Below, piece after piece: positions 25,707 through 37,850 of a stretch of 64,000 nt of DNA. Position 1 is the first letter of the stretch; every line of letters begins with the position of its first letter. The position numbers and the translations under genes are program-made. Source of the DNA: Mermis nigrescens (taxonomy: Eukaryota > Nematoda > Enoplea > Mermithida > Mermithidae); NCBI GenBank assembly GCA_036768485.1, contig JAVLUZ010000533.1:248001-312000 (forward strand). Direction: 5' to 3'. A model generated the notes under the pieces. That model did no database searches. It worked only from the letters and a program-made list of their open reading frames with translations, and had not been told where the DNA came from.

Positions 25707-26095
25707 CATACTTGTTTTGGAGGCCCTAAAATGGCTGCTGACTCCCGCCATTTTCTGCCAAATCCATAGATGCACATTGTGACCGATCTGGGGGGTCAGT
25801 CGGTCTGGAGGGTCAAGAAGTGAGCTTTTTTGGGTCAAAATGACCTCAAGAACGGGTATAAGCGCTAAAATAGCGTTAAAACTACGTTAATACACAGTTT
25901 CTGGTCAATTTAGCATTTTTGAAGAAAAGATTCAATTTTGATCCGTTTTTTGTCTTCATTTTGCCTGATTTTTCTGACAAAATTTCCCAGTTTTCCATTC
26001 CGGGGGTAGACCTCCATAACCTTCCTCCCCCGGCAAACTCAGTTTATCCCCTCCTAGAATCTTTGACTTTGTGCATGTATGATTGTACATGTATG
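25707..26095. mobile_element. hAT-like MITE at the end of a WASHC2 exon
   Basis: Starts CATACTTGTTTTGG and ends TTGTACATGTATG. GCTACAAA (25699-25706) and GGTACAAA (26096-26103) are an 8-bp duplication differing at one base, and that base decides whether a GT is present. Its inner words (TCTTTGACTTTGTGCATGTATG) relate it to family D. Confidence 0.75.
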
Positions 26096-26475
26096 GGTAC
26101 AAATATTAATTGAACGGTTCGATTCGATGACATATACATATATAGCAAAACGAGTAGAATCAGCCATGATTTAGCACACAAGTCATATGCTTTAGCTCAT
26201 GAACGCCATTAGGTGCATGACTTTTATCGAAGCTAAAGCGTAATGCTTTGTTTACATCAGTGGCACTTGCATGTAAGGCCAAACTCGTTTTCAGAATCAA
26301 TTCCAAGAGGACAAATATTTGAGGTCAGAATGGCATTTTTAATGGTTTCTGAACGGGCTTCATACAATGGAGAAAAATTTCAATCGAAAAAATATTGCTG
26401 TATTTTTAGTTCACAGGAAAATGTCTAGTATTGAGATACCAGCCAAACAACTGCTTCTTCAATGTCACTCTCAAC

Positions 26476-26924
26476 CACGGTTTTTTTGTATTCGGCAAAG
26501 ATTTTTCCCGGTGTACAAAGACTTTTTCGGAACCGTCTTTGTACATGTACAAAGATTTTTGGGAAGACTAAAATTGCAAAAAGGTCTAAATTTCGCAAAA
26601 ATTTTCGGCGCTTCGCGCCGAAATGAGTAATTGTGTGTTCTATATATCTTTATAATGGCAGAAATTGCATTTGGAAAGAAAAAATGTCGAATTTTTCGGC
26701 GCTTCGCGCCATTTGAAGACGATTTTTAGTGCTTTTTGCCCTCAGAAACCTTGAAATTTGCTAAAATACCTTGCCAAAGGCCGAGCAACTCTGTTTATAC
26801 CACACTAAAATCGCTACCGTACCATATTATACTACCCAAAAATTTCTGTGTTCAAAATGTACAAAGACTTTTAGGGACCGTCTTTGTACATGTATATACA
26901 AACGGACCTTGTACAAAAAAAATG
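26476..26924. mobile_element. hAT-like MITE (CACGG-TTTTTTGTA), 449 bp
   Basis: The tips are CACGGTTTTTTGTA and TGTACAAAAAAAATG. The exact 8-bp duplication CTCTCAAC lies at 26468-26475 and 26925-26932. Subterminal GTACAAAGACTTTT words are inverted at both ends, and two GGCGCTTCGCGCC hairpins lie inside. Truncated relatives are at 8890 and 29455. Confidence 0.9.
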
Positions 26925-27420
26925 CTCTCAACTCGGACATTGCTAATGAGCGGTTGTGAAAATTATCAAGTTGTTTGCCGAAAAATATGGCATTATTTGC
27001 CGTGTTCAACTTAAACTTGGGGTTTCATGAAAATAAATATTATGTATAGAAAAACGGGACTTTTTTATGCATTTTGAGAATTCGTAAATTCTTTTTTCAG
27101 ATGTGAGAAAAATAAAATTTTATTTATTTCGGAGCACGATTTCGGTGGGTATATGACATTATAAGATACAATCATATTTTTTCGATTGCTAGAGATGGTT
27201 TCTTTTTTGAAGGGAAGTTGTCTGTCGAGGTCATATGTTTAAAACGGTTCGATCAAAATAAAATAATATATTCTGTAGAAGCGATTTGGTTACTTGCAAA
27301 TTACTCTAATCTTATGTAGTAAAATTGAAATAAAGAAAATATGTCAAGGAATTGTGGCTACGTTTAAATTATGACTTGAAGTTAAAAATTGTGAAAAATA
27401 AAAAGAAATACATAGCTTCG

Positions 27421-28593
27421 CAGTGTTTTTTTGCACGGGTCTCTTTGCACCGTGCAAAAAACCTCCCAAAATCCTTTTGCACGACCGAAAATTTTTTTGT
27501 ACAATGTATTTTATATACAAAAATTTTCCGCGCTTCGCGCGGTAGGATACTGTAGGTTTAGCCGTTATATCTTTCACACTATGTTTACCCTAGAGATAAA
27601 CGCCAGATTTGCGATTTCTGTAACAAATTTTCAGCACATCTAATAGTTTCTGCAGGAATTTGATGCTCAAAAATAAAATGACATATTTTTCTAGCGATTC
27701 ATGTTATAAGTGGATAAATATAATAAGTGAAATTTTTTTTCTATTTTCGAGCCAGAAAATCTTAAAAATGATCAAATGCAAAATTTTATTGGAAATCTTT
27801 ATGCTGAAAATATCTATAAAAAGTGAAGAAATCGCGCGAAGCGCGAAACTTTATTGGGATTTTCCAAAAAAAACACTTCAGATTTTTCACTTTCTAGCAC
27901 TGAAAAATGTGTGCAAAACAACACTGTAATGCTAACATTAAAATAGGGCTTCAATCGTCATAATTATCGAAATCCTGTTTAAAAACATGTTAAAGCTCTG
28001 AAAATGGCATGAGCAAAAAATGAAAAAATAGCGTAATTACCTATTAACATGACGCAGAAAACTTAATTAACAATTTGTAGGCACTGTAAAGTAAAACAAA
28101 AACCTAATGATTCGTTCAACCTGGTCTAGAAATTTACTACATTATGGAAAAGTGTCGAAAAAAGGCATGGGACATCAAGCACTAGTACGGAAAATCTTTG
28201 CATTTTTTCCAAAAAGTGCCCATTTGAAACTTTTTGCACTTTTTAAAATTGGGTGACCTTTGAAAAAAGTAAAACAAGCTAAAACAAGATCCACGTCTTG
28301 CTAATTCGGTAATGGAATACGCAAAGTAGAATGAGCCTGTCTGCATCAGAAATGAAAATAGGATGAAAAATTGAACTCAGTGAGCGCGCTGGAAAGAAAA
28401 TAAGATATTTTGGTGTTATCCGGCGCGAAGCGCCGAAAATTTTTGAAAATTTGATTTCAAAGTGACCTGGGCGTTCAAAAATCGACATATTTCACATTAT
28501 TTTTGCCCAAATTTTTCTTTGCACCGTGCAAAAATCACCAAATTTTTTCTTTGCACAGGCCCAAAAAGTTTGCACTCTGCAAAAAAAACACTG
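27421..28593. mobile_element. Non-autonomous hAT-like element, 1.17 kb, copy 2 (inverted)
   Basis: The reverse complement of the element at 7603-8774, nearly identical in length and sequence (CAGTGTTTTTTTGCAC to GCAAAAAAAACACTG). A clean 8-bp duplication was not found (flanks TAGCTTCG and CTTCATAG), which hints at recombination or loss at one edge. Confidence 0.9.
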
Positions 28594-28657
28594 CTTCATA
28601 GTAGTCCAAACTTTTTCAGTCTTGTTAAATCTGATCCTTTTCTACATCATAACTTGC

Positions 28658-29028
28658 GGGCCCGTATCCAAGATTCGGCCAGGGGGGGAGCGGATCAACA
28701 TAAGCTGATGTATATGTCTCGGAAAATTCGTCGGGATAACTCGCGAAAACCGCATTTTTCGACGTTTTTCGACATGCTCTATCCATTGGAATAATAAAAT
28801 TCGAATTTTTTGACAAATATTTTTTCATTCTAAAAGTTTCATTTTTTGGTCGCGCGTGGGCCAGAATGATAGAAACTACGTCACATCCGGCGCGAAGAGC
28901 CGAAAATTTGAAAATTTTACATCAAAGACAGTCCATTCTTCCATCTTTGCATGCATTGTCTTACCTTTCAAAAAAATTTTCCGGTCAAAGGGGGGCGGCC
29001 GCCTTCCCCGCCCCCCTAAATATGGCCC
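28658..29028. mobile_element. hAT-like MITE, family A copy
   Basis: Starts CGGGCCCGTATCCAAGATTC and ends TAAATATGGCCCTG. ATAACTTG and GTAACTTG flank it, seven of eight matching. It contains the hairpin word GGCGCGAAGAGCC and a C-rich right edge like its relatives. Confidence 0.78.
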
Positions 29029-29150
29029 TGGTAACTTGTGTAATTTAGAAGGATTTTCGATTTCGCTTTTTTAAATTGTTTTGTTTCTGATTTTGCCGTA
29101 TTTTGTACGTTAAAAGCCTTTATTGTTTTTGAAGGCAAAGCAGCCATCAC

Positions 29151-29301
29151 CGTGAGTAGGAGCAGTCAAATTCTGGGGTCCGATAGGGCTAAATCGCCAA
29201 AAATAGCACCTAAAATTTAGTTCTGGGTTCTATCGATTGAGAGGTCTGCCGGATTCTTGGCTGGATTCAGACCCCCCTCAGAACCCCCACGCCCGTGTGT
29301 G
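29151..29301. mobile_element. Short hAT-like MITE, 151 bp
   Basis: The exact 8-bp duplication GCCATCAC (29143-29150 and 29302-29309) encloses a segment that ends CCCCACGCCCGTGTGTG, related to family B right tips. A reverse relative may lie at 38345-38500. Confidence 0.75.
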
Positions 29302-30014
29302 GCCATCACCGCTTGCTCCATGCAGTTCACGTAGAGTTGTTTATGCAACGTACCTACAGTAAAAGTCGTTTTGTAATTTTTGAGTTTCGGAACTATCCGA
29401 AGTTCGATGTTTTGTTACTGTACCAAATTATTTTACCCCAAAATTTGCATGTATAAAATGTACAAAGACTTGCGAACCATGTTTGCATGTGTATGTTAAA
29501 AGGGACCCTGTGCATAAAACACTGATTCAGCAAGTCATACTCAAATTTGAGTTGTTTTGAAGACAAAAATTACACAAAAGCAAATTCGGCGCGAAGTGTC
29601 AGCAAATTTCGGTCTTATTAGATTAAAAGTATGCTAAAATCTGTCTGGTTATCTTTCAAACGCCTCGTAAAAAATGATCGTAAATCTAAAATTTTGAAGG
29701 GATATGTGATCCTGAGGAAATTTAACTTTCCCGCAAAGGATTTTTTAAGCCACCCCTCTTATTTTTTATCCCATTCCCTGTATAGTCGACAGATATTCAA
29801 AAATTGGCAGCATAAATTCAACTAGTTTTTTCGCAATTTTGACGCATTTTTCGAACATTCAACCCCACACCGATCGTGTCTGTGCATACACCTGTTGGAT
29901 AAATTTATGTGAATTCCTGTATAGTGATTTGAAAATACATATTTCTCGATTTAAACACTAATTTCTTGATTCAGACTCGTGGCTTTTTAGGCTAAAGCTA
30001 AGCTTGGTTCGCAG

Positions 30015-30218
30015 TCAACAGTATCCATGCCGCTGTCTTCCTCTTCCCAGTATTTGCAAGAGCATACTTCTGTCGGTTCAGCGATTCCCACTAAGATCAC
30101 AGCGCACGCAAGCAACGCCCAGAAATCCCTTGCCAATGCAATGTTCTCGGGATTACGCAATAAAGCGAATAAAAGGCCTCCGACTGATGAAAATAACGAC
30201 GGCGGAACGGGTCCGATG
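30015..30218 (+). CDS. WASHC2: Putative WASHC2-like exon (NAQKSLANAMFSGLRNKANK)
   Basis: Begins after GCTTGGTTCGCAG and ends ATG|GTAAGA, a strong donor; 204 nt, phase 0 at both ends, which fits the exon at 31698. It reads STVSMPLSSSSQYLQEHTS, then KITAHASNAQKSLANAMF and SGLRNKANKRPPTDENN. It has no LFa motif. The middle could correspond to the FAM21 stretch around KIQANLAINPAALLP, but the similarity is too weak to insist on. Confidence 0.6.
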
Positions 30219-31697
30219 GTAAGACTTCCTATATTCAATAACCCATTTCCACTTTTTTCTCTTTCTCCTGTTTTGTTATTTTTCTTTCCTTCTTTTCGCA
30301 GTATATGCTCATTGCATTCTGATTTAATTTACATATTTACAGCTTTATTGCATATGATACAAATTTACTCTTAGTTATTAAATTCACTTAAAAGTATGAA
30401 AAATGCTTATTAGCAGTGCTTTGGAAAAATATGAATAAATATATGTCGTATGTACTTTTTAGGGTTAATTTAATTCTTGCCTCGATATGTCGTTGAAAGT
30501 TGCTCCTTCAGATCTTTCGGTCTTTTCTTCGACTTTTTTATTTTCCCGTTTCAAACTCGAGCTTTTCACCAATTTTATCTAAAATTAGTCTTTTTTGTTG
30601 GTAACTAATTTCTATTCAATCAGAAATAAAAGGTATTTTGAACTTTAAATAAAACAGTTTTTAATTTTTCATAAAACAATGTCTATATCCAATTTTTCTT
30701 GGATGGACGTCGGTTACAGAAGTGGATCCAAGTTTAACCCTCCGTTTACCATCATGTTTTTGCAGTCGAAGTGCACCATCATGGCATAAACTCCTAGTGC
30801 ATATTAAGCTATGCCTTCTTAACATTCTCTGACAGCTATTACTTTCATTTAGTGCAATTTTTTATGCTCTTTCTGAATATGTATGTTATTTTCTGTGAAA
30901 ATTATTTTTGAAAGAGGTATAATTAAAAACTATCACAATGCATAACAATAGGCACCTGTTGGACATCATGCAAAAACAAGAAAAAGTAGATTTCTGTTGT
31001 GTTAAACACATCCAGGGGATGCATTTATGCATTTAAAGAGCTGAAAAGGAATAAACCACCACATTTTCTTATTAGAACCTTATTTTCCCATCTTGAGTTT
31101 TTGTGATATCACTGTAAATAGGCCAAAAAAGCCTATTTCTTACTACTCTATTACTCCTCTTCGAGCTATGTAAACCATTAAAAACGATGTAACTGAAGCC
31201 AAAACGAGGCTAGACAAAGTTTTGGACACATGGATAAGGTAGAACAGAAAAAAATGCCACGAAAGTGATTCATTATGCTTCCGGCATAGGACACGGTAAA
31301 TGGAGGGTTAACGGAGATTATGACAACTTTTGTACTTACGTAACTGTAAAATTAGTTAAATGCTTTTTGGTAGCTATTTTCATGTGATTCAAAACTGATT
31401 CTAGTACACTATGTTTCGTGGAACATTTCTGGAAATCATATCCATGCATATGCGTTTGTTGCTAAATCAGAGAAAAAGACTTCAAAAACGGTTTTAACTG
31501 AAATAGCTTGAAGGGTATAAAGGGAACAACAACAGTGCTTCCGTTTGAAAAGTTCTTCATATATCGCTATATTTTTTTACTAAATTCATCAAGCGAAATA
31601 CTAAGCAAATCCCAGTCACCACAGCATTAGTGACTTTGCCTGATAGCAATGCAGGGATGACCAGCTAATCCAAAAGTTTCGATTATTTTCCATTCAG
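30219..31697 (+). other. Intron of WASHC2-like gene, mostly unique
   Basis: Nothing but AT-rich intron sequence was recognised; no clear MITE border was seen. Confidence 0.4.
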
Positions 31698-31823
31698 ATC
31701 GGTGACATAACTAGTCCAGAAAGCTCAAGTGTACAAGATTACCTTAAATCAGAGTCGCGCCCGATAAAAGAAACAGGGTTATCAACTGACTTGCCATCTC
31801 ATATCTTACCAAGTATTCAAAAG
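31698..31823 (+). CDS. WASHC2: Putative WASHC2-like exon, 42 codons
   Basis: Bounded by TTTTCCATTCAG and AAAAG|GTACTA, phase 0 at both ends. It reads IGDITSPESSSVQDYLKS, then SRPIKETGLSTDLPSHIL and PSIQK. It is a polar linker without a recognised motif. The next exon begins HRVQIPNARR, so the joined QKHRV context resembles the segment before the FAM21 capping-protein motif. Confidence 0.6.
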
Positions 31824-33050
31824 GTACTAACATGCTGTTTTTTGGTGATTAGTTCAAATGAGTAAAGTGTAGTTTTTGTTTATAATCATACGTGGATATC
31901 CTATCAGCAGCGCAATTGTGCTTGCTTTAAGTTTTTTAAGTTTTGTGTGTACGTAGTACATGTGTAATTTACATATAAGTACAGAAACAGAAATTGTCAC
32001 TCGTTTAAATTTCTACGATAGATACATAGATGCGTGAGGTCAAACTTGTAGGGAAGGGTTAAAATCAAAAATTTGGAGATAGCTAAGCTTTTTGTTGAAA
32101 AAAATGATTCTATAGCATAAACGATGACATCGTTTTAAAACCATTGTTTTCGAGCATTTGTGGCAAATATATAGCCTTTTTAAACTCACAAACATGGCTA
32201 TATAGCATTTTTAGACTAAAACTTAGCAAAAGGTTAACAATACATATATACCAGGTTACTTATGCTTTATCAATTTTGCTTGAGTTATAAAAAATTATTG
32301 AAAAAATAAAAATGAGTCCTTTTTCCCGAACACACTGTATATACCGACCCACTAGTTTTGGAGCTAAATCTTAAAATGCATTAAAAAGTGGTCCTGCACC
32401 CTATAATCATAGGTTGAATTTTTCCAAATGCAAAATATGGAGCCTTTCATAATCAGATTTGAAACTTTCTCAATTCGTTATTGAATAGTGAAGCGCGGGT
32501 AATTAAGGGGCAGGCAGATTGCTTTGCATTCTCATCGTGCATGCACACGGTCAAAAGTTCTGGGAGGGGGTGAGCCGAGTTTTCTTGGGGAGAGAGGGGT
32601 AAATAAGTAATTTTTTACCTAATTAATGTCAAATTTTCGTACTTAATTAGTCGTATTTGGTTTTGCATGAATATTTGTAGTTAAATTTTATAAAAACAAT
32701 GACAATAAGGCAATGGAATGCCCTTTAACATCAAATGTGTACAAAATATTAAAAGAAAAATGTCTGGTTGGATAAATTGAATAGTCTACTGCTCGAAAAA
32801 TAAGTATATGTACTGGAAATTACACTGTTCGGCGTCATTTGACGTTTTTTCATGGTTCAAGCGATCGGTTTTGATCGAAAATTGAGGGGGTATGCCTTCC
32901 AAAAGTCATGAGGGGGGTACCCCTACCCCCCAGTGTGCATATGTGAGTCTCATTTCAGTTTTTTACTTTGAATATCACTGTAAAATTTATCCTGATCATC
33001 AAAAAATGACTTGAACTCGTCTTTTACCTCATTTGTTATTCTCTTTGAAG
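31824..33050 (+). other. Intron of WASHC2-like gene with decayed MITE pieces
   Basis: TATATAGC words at 32165-32210. A G-rich element end at 32535-32610 (TGCATGCACACGGTCAAAAG) is an inverted relative of 24765-24834. A right tip, CCCCCAGTGTGCATATG, lies at about 32926-32942. No exon was recognised. Confidence 0.5.
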
Positions 33051-33641
33051 CATCGAGTTCAAATTCCTAATGCAAGAAGAATGCCCTCTCGGCATTCCGC
33101 TAAAACTAATCCGATTAGACAATCTGACAGCTTTTCGGCTGATCGCATAAATACCGACGATCTCGCACGCATTTCGGTGCTCAACGGAACAATAGTCTCT
33201 GTTACGCCGGAATATAATCAGCTACTTGCAGACAATGATCTTGCCAGCAGTACAATATCGAATGTGTTAGAAATACCAAAATCATCAATTGAACATGTTG
33301 CGCCATTGTCGCACGTTCAAAATATGGAAAGTACGCCATTTAGAAGCGTAACTTTTTCTGAAAACAGGCCGGAAATTAACGAGAACGGATCAAAGATTTC
33401 GGGAGTGGCAGAACAAAAGGGTGAAGTGTGTGAAAATTTTCACGTTTCTGCCGCCAGTGCTAATGATTTGCCGTCGGCGAAGAGTAATTCTGCTGAAATA
33501 ACACCGGATTCTACAAAATGCAGTCGAAATAATGCGACGAAGTCGATTTTCGAAGAAGACGACGACGACGATGATGATTTATTCAGTTCTGATGCTCAAA
33601 GCGTTTTACCTGCCGCTTCAGTGTTGCGCTCAACGGGTCGA
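33051..33641 (+). CDS. WASHC2: WASHC2-like exon: CPI-like motif and LFa motif 5
   Basis: The largest exon, 197 codons, from CTCTTTGAAG| to CGA|GTGAGT, phase 0 throughout. It opens HRVQIPNARRMPSRHSAKT, whose spacing of basic residues and Pro resembles the FAM21 capping-protein-interaction segment (RVKMRGKRRPQTR in human). After a long polar linker it ends with KSIFEEDDDDDDDLFSSD, a complete acidic LFa motif very like the last ones in vertebrate FAM21. The position ahead of the C-terminal motifs agrees with the family order. Confidence 0.85.
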
Positions 33642-33724
33642 GTGAGTTTACGAATTAACGCATTAATTGATTAGAATGAATTAATTTTATTTGTGTTGTC
33701 ATCGTTCATTGAGGGAGTAACAAA

Positions 33725-33977
33725 CATATGTAGGTGGGCGTCACCGAAGTTCTGGGGGTGCAAGATTTTTTTAAAGGTCAAAAATTGCCAAACAAAATGG
33801 TCATATGGCGAAAAACACCATTTTTCAACGTTTCTCATCGAGCACTATCCATTCTTGCGGAAACAACAGAAAAAATTTTAAAAACTGAATTCTGAGGGGA
33901 TATTTTGGTTTCTTGGGGGTGGGGTATTTTGGTTTTTTGGGGGATGCATACCCCCAAACCCCCCACGCCCAGGTATG
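33725..33977. mobile_element. hAT-like MITE, family B, 253 bp
   Basis: Left tip CATATGTAGGTGGGCG, right tip CACGCCCAGGTATG. GTAACAAA (33717-33724) and GTAACACA (33978-33985) match at seven of eight. It starts 83 bp after the donor of the preceding WASHC2 exon. Confidence 0.85.
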
Positions 33978-34291
33978 GTAACACAGCTTTAGTTATACGG
34001 GGTGTTGCTTAATGATTGGCACTACCACCCCTGCAGCCATTTGGGTGAATGTCACAACAAGCTATGATATATCACTTTTTCAGCAATTGGGACACGCAGT
34101 CACTAAAAGTCTGTTTATGGGCCAAAAACAGAAAGTACTCTAAGAGTTCACAAAACTGATGAATTTCAACTAATCAGTAAGCCGTTTCATTACCACTCGC
34201 GTCTCTAACTTGTTGAAAATGTTCTGGCGTAGAGCACAAAAAGGTTTTCAATCAGTTCAACATCGAATTCAAATTCGGTCAAATCTTTATC

Positions 34292-34627
34292 CATACATGC
34301 ATAGCATGGGAATTCTGAGGGGAGGGTGTAATTTTAAAGTGCCTTTTGTGGGCCTAAAAATGGTAGGTACACGTCAAAAACATTGAAAAATTTCGAAAAA
34401 AATAAAATAAAGTCAAACAAATTGAATAAAATATAGTAAAAATATGAGTATACGGCGCGAAGCGCCGAAAATTTGACACTTTTGAACAAATACTTACGCT
34501 TGGAAAAGCACTTTTTCCTCGAATTTTTGAAAATTTTTGGGAACTTCCGGGAAATCGCAAATTATGGTGGGTGGTGAAAAAATTTCTGGGGGGGGGTAAA
34601 TTCCTCCAACCCCCAAGATCATATATG
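34292..34627. mobile_element. hAT-like MITE, family C copy
   Basis: CATACATGCATAGCATGGG at the left and AAGATCATATATG at the right match family C. It includes the hairpin CGGCGCGAAGCGCCG (34453-34467). No clear target duplication was seen, so one edge may have drifted. Confidence 0.7.
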
Positions 34628-35006
34628 CCTATATTCTGGTTTTTTCTCATTACTTACCTCAAGTAACATTCTTTACCTTCCTCCAAGTGAATCAAACGCT
34701 CCACTCGATCTTTAATGATTTAGCTTAGACTTTCGTTAGGATTTAAGTCCGAGCTGCTGTCCAACCATTGGTCTCACGTTCACTTGATAAAATGCAGGTG
34801 CCTGAACTCTATCAATAGAGCGAGCAGTTTTCTAATCGAAATTCATTCTAAAGTTGAGAATTGAAATATTAGCGAAACTTTCTGACGACTTATTTCGGCT
34901 TGTGTACGAACAGTGAATTCAAATTTTTAATTGATTTATGTAAAATGCCTGATGCATAATTGAATTCTGTACAAGGCAGTATATTGCAATTCGTTGTAGT
35001 ATCCAC

Positions 35007-35249
35007 CATACCTGGGCGTGAGAGGTTTGGGGGTATGCACCCCTCCCCATCCCCGAGAAACCAAAATACCCCCAGAAATCAAAATACCCCCAGATGTCAG
35101 TTTTTGAAAATTTTTTTCCGTTTTTTCCGCAATTTTTTGATGTCAATGGATAAAATTGTGTTTTTTCGCCATACCACCACTTTTAAGGCCATTTTTTGAC
35201 CTTTGAAAAAATCTTACACCCCCCAGAACTTTGGTGCCGCCCACCTATG
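35007..35249. mobile_element. hAT-like MITE, family B, inverted, exact target duplication
   Basis: Starts CATACCTGGGCGTG and ends GCCCACCTATG. GTATCCAC is repeated exactly at 34999-35006 and 35250-35257. It gives the clearest definition of family B ends. Confidence 0.92.
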
Positions 35250-35804
35250 GTATCCACCCGTATTGCTGCAAGGATAGTGCCAATCATTATGCAACACCCT
35301 GAACAGTGACGACGAACGATCGAAATGCTTGCAAGTTGCAGAGATGAGCAGCATCCAAATTTTGGGTCCGAAAATATTTTGCGTGCACGCGGGGGTTTGG
35401 GGTCTAGACTCCGTTAGATTAAAAAAATGGCCAATTTTGTGAGAAACATGAGGCAAATTGATGGCCAATAATGGATTGAAGTCAAATTTTCTTCAAAAGT
35501 GCTTGATATTGACCAAGAAATATTGAGTAACATTGTAGTTTTCACGCTATTTTTACTAAATTTTGAAGTCATTAAATTCATTAACTGACCTCTTAGACCG
35601 GCTGACCCTTCCCAGACATGCCATGCTGTCCATTTACATGTACATATGCGTGTAACTGCAAAATTTCGAATCCGTAATATGAAAAAATTTAACTCTAAAT
35701 TTGTCACACCCTGTTTACTCTTGATTTACAATTTCAAACTTGCCTCCTTGCACAAGTTTTCGTGTGACATGATAAAGATATGACAAAAACGTGAGCCTTC
35801 ATAT

Positions 35805-36225
35805 CATACAAGGTGCACATGGTCAGGGTCGGCAGGGGGATGAAATCCCAAGAATCTAAAACATAAATTTAACGTTCACGATTTTTTTGCTGTTTCAACG
35901 ATCAAAATGGTCAAAATATCCTATAAAACGTTTTTTGCAGTGATATCGCATTTTAATCGCATTTTTAGTCCATTTTGACTGCATTATAGAACTTTTAACA
36001 TCAATAAATGCAAAACTTTTATCAATTTTGGGCGCTTTTTGAGTAAACAGTACTTAAAAGTACTAATCTAGCGCTAAGCGCCGGAAAATTTTTTGACATT
36101 TTTACTGCTTTTGACATCAAAAATGATGCAAAAAACGTTCAATCAGCTCAAAATCGCCGGACAGTACCAGTTCGGCTGACCCTTCAGGGGGTAATACTTT
36201 TCCTCACCCCCTATTTTCATGTATG
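35805..36225. mobile_element. hAT-like MITE, family D, exact target duplication
   Basis: Starts CATACAAGGTGCAC and ends TTTTCATGTATG, with CTTCATAT exactly repeated at 35797-35804 and 36226-36233. Internal GGTCAGGGTCGGCAGG and CGCCGGACAGTACC words match the copies at 10501 and 22780. Confidence 0.92.
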
Positions 36226-36883
36226 CTTCATATTTGTAGAATATCATTGTAGAGTGAAAAGTAATATCCATTTTGATGTCGTCGCCCTCCAACATGATTG
36301 AAGCTACATGTTAATTCAAAATTTTCAGTTTGCGGCGCGATATACATGCATAAATGTTTGTTTTTTTGTTTTTTTTTAAATGTTTGTCTTTTGAAAAGCA
36401 CAAATCCGGTTTAGACGAGGTAAAAATGTCAAAAAATTTCGGGCGATTTGTTAAATTTAGCTTAAATTGTAGATGCACGAGTAAAATGATGCAGTTCTCG
36501 AAATACAGCAAAGTATCATCTGGTTTTCTGACGTTTTTGTATTCCGTAACATCGCCTTAATAAACAACATTTGAAAAGGCTATTTTTCTGCATACTTCCT
36601 CACAATCCCCGAAATATCCCCGATTCTCACAATTCTCACAAATATCGTATTTGTTCACAATGTCCGATTTGAAAATTTTCGCCTTCTCTCGAAATAAAAT
36701 CGTGGAAGCAGGTGTAAAAGTGATGATTCCTGAGAAAAATGCATTACAGTGCTCAGTCATTATCGAGGTAAAGAGTCAAGTGAAGGCTAAAAACGTATAA
36801 ATAGATTTAAGTAGGTGTAAGTGTTATTTCTTTCTTGTCTGCTATTTCGCCTGTTCGGGCGTTATATATGTAGTATGTAGTTA

Positions 36884-37162
36884 CTGAATATTTATTTTTA
36901 TTTATTTATTTAGTATTTATTTATTTATTTATTTATTTATTTATTCATGTAGTTACTGAATATTTATTTTTATTTATTTATTTAGTATTTATTTATCTAA
37001 TTATTTATATATGTAGTTACTGAATAATTATTTATATTTATTTATTTAGTATTAATTTATTTATTCATGTATATATGCAGTTACTGAATATTTATTTATG
37101 TTTATTTATTTAGTATTTATTTATCTAATTATTTATATATGTAGTTACTGAATATTTATTTA
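36884..37162. repeat. Tandem array, ~65-bp unit (ATGTAGTTACTGAATATTTA)
   Basis: Four to five units each contain ATGTAGTTACTGAATATTTA followed by TTTA-repeats and AGTATTTATTTAT. It is AT-rich and intronic, with no coding capacity. Confidence 0.85.
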
Positions 37163-37810
37163 TGTCTTGAGCGATCATTCCGACTTGCTTTATTTACTTA
37201 GAACGATACTTTTAACAACTCTAGTAAATAATTTAGTTTCATATTAATTTAAAAACGCAGCATTAGTATCATTGCACTACACGGTTGCGTGCTAATAATT
37301 ACAACATTTTGGTTTTTTTTTAAATTTTGCAATTGTTATCGACCGAAATTCAATTTTTAGGTTTTTCCAAAAACAACCGAAACAAAAATTAACAAATGGG
37401 TACAAAACAATTTACGTCTTCATTATGATATTCAAGTCAAGTTAAGAGAATTACTTGACAATCAGTAACAATCAGTAAAGATTTTTTAACACTACGGTCC
37501 CAAAAAGTCTCTGAGCAGTCGGAAAAATCTTAAGTGAATATAAAAATCATGTCATAATGCTTATTTTCGCCTATATTTTCTGCTTTTGGCTAACTTATTT
37601 GTTAAAAATTTGAAGCCACAGTTTGTCCTCTCAAAATCTTTAGAACCTTGAGTCGGATTTCGAAACAAGCTTTTCTTTTGACCCATTACTTCATTTTTTA
37701 AGAGTGTCATTCCGAAACAAGCCTGTAACTGTGTTCACTCTTCAGAGTTCAGTGATATCGTTTTTAATGCCCTTTGTTTTTGTTCTTTAATGTCCGTTTG
37801 TTCATTTCAG

Positions 37811-37850
37811 ATCAAAAGTTTATTCGAGTCAGCTGAAAAAGTTTCAACAG
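37811..37850 (+). CDS. WASHC2: WASHC2-like micro-exon (IKSLFESAEKVST)
   Basis: A 40-nt exon between TTCATTTCAG and CAACAG|GTTAGA. It reads IKSLFESAEKVST and leaves one base, the phase needed by the last exon. KSLFESA is a half LFa motif. The evidence is splice signals, phase and motif together. Confidence 0.7.

Noticed and set aside
27421..28593. 8-bp target duplication for the inverted 1.17-kb element
   Set aside because: The flanks TAGCTTCG and CTTCATAG do not match in register, so no duplication is claimed although the element itself is clear.
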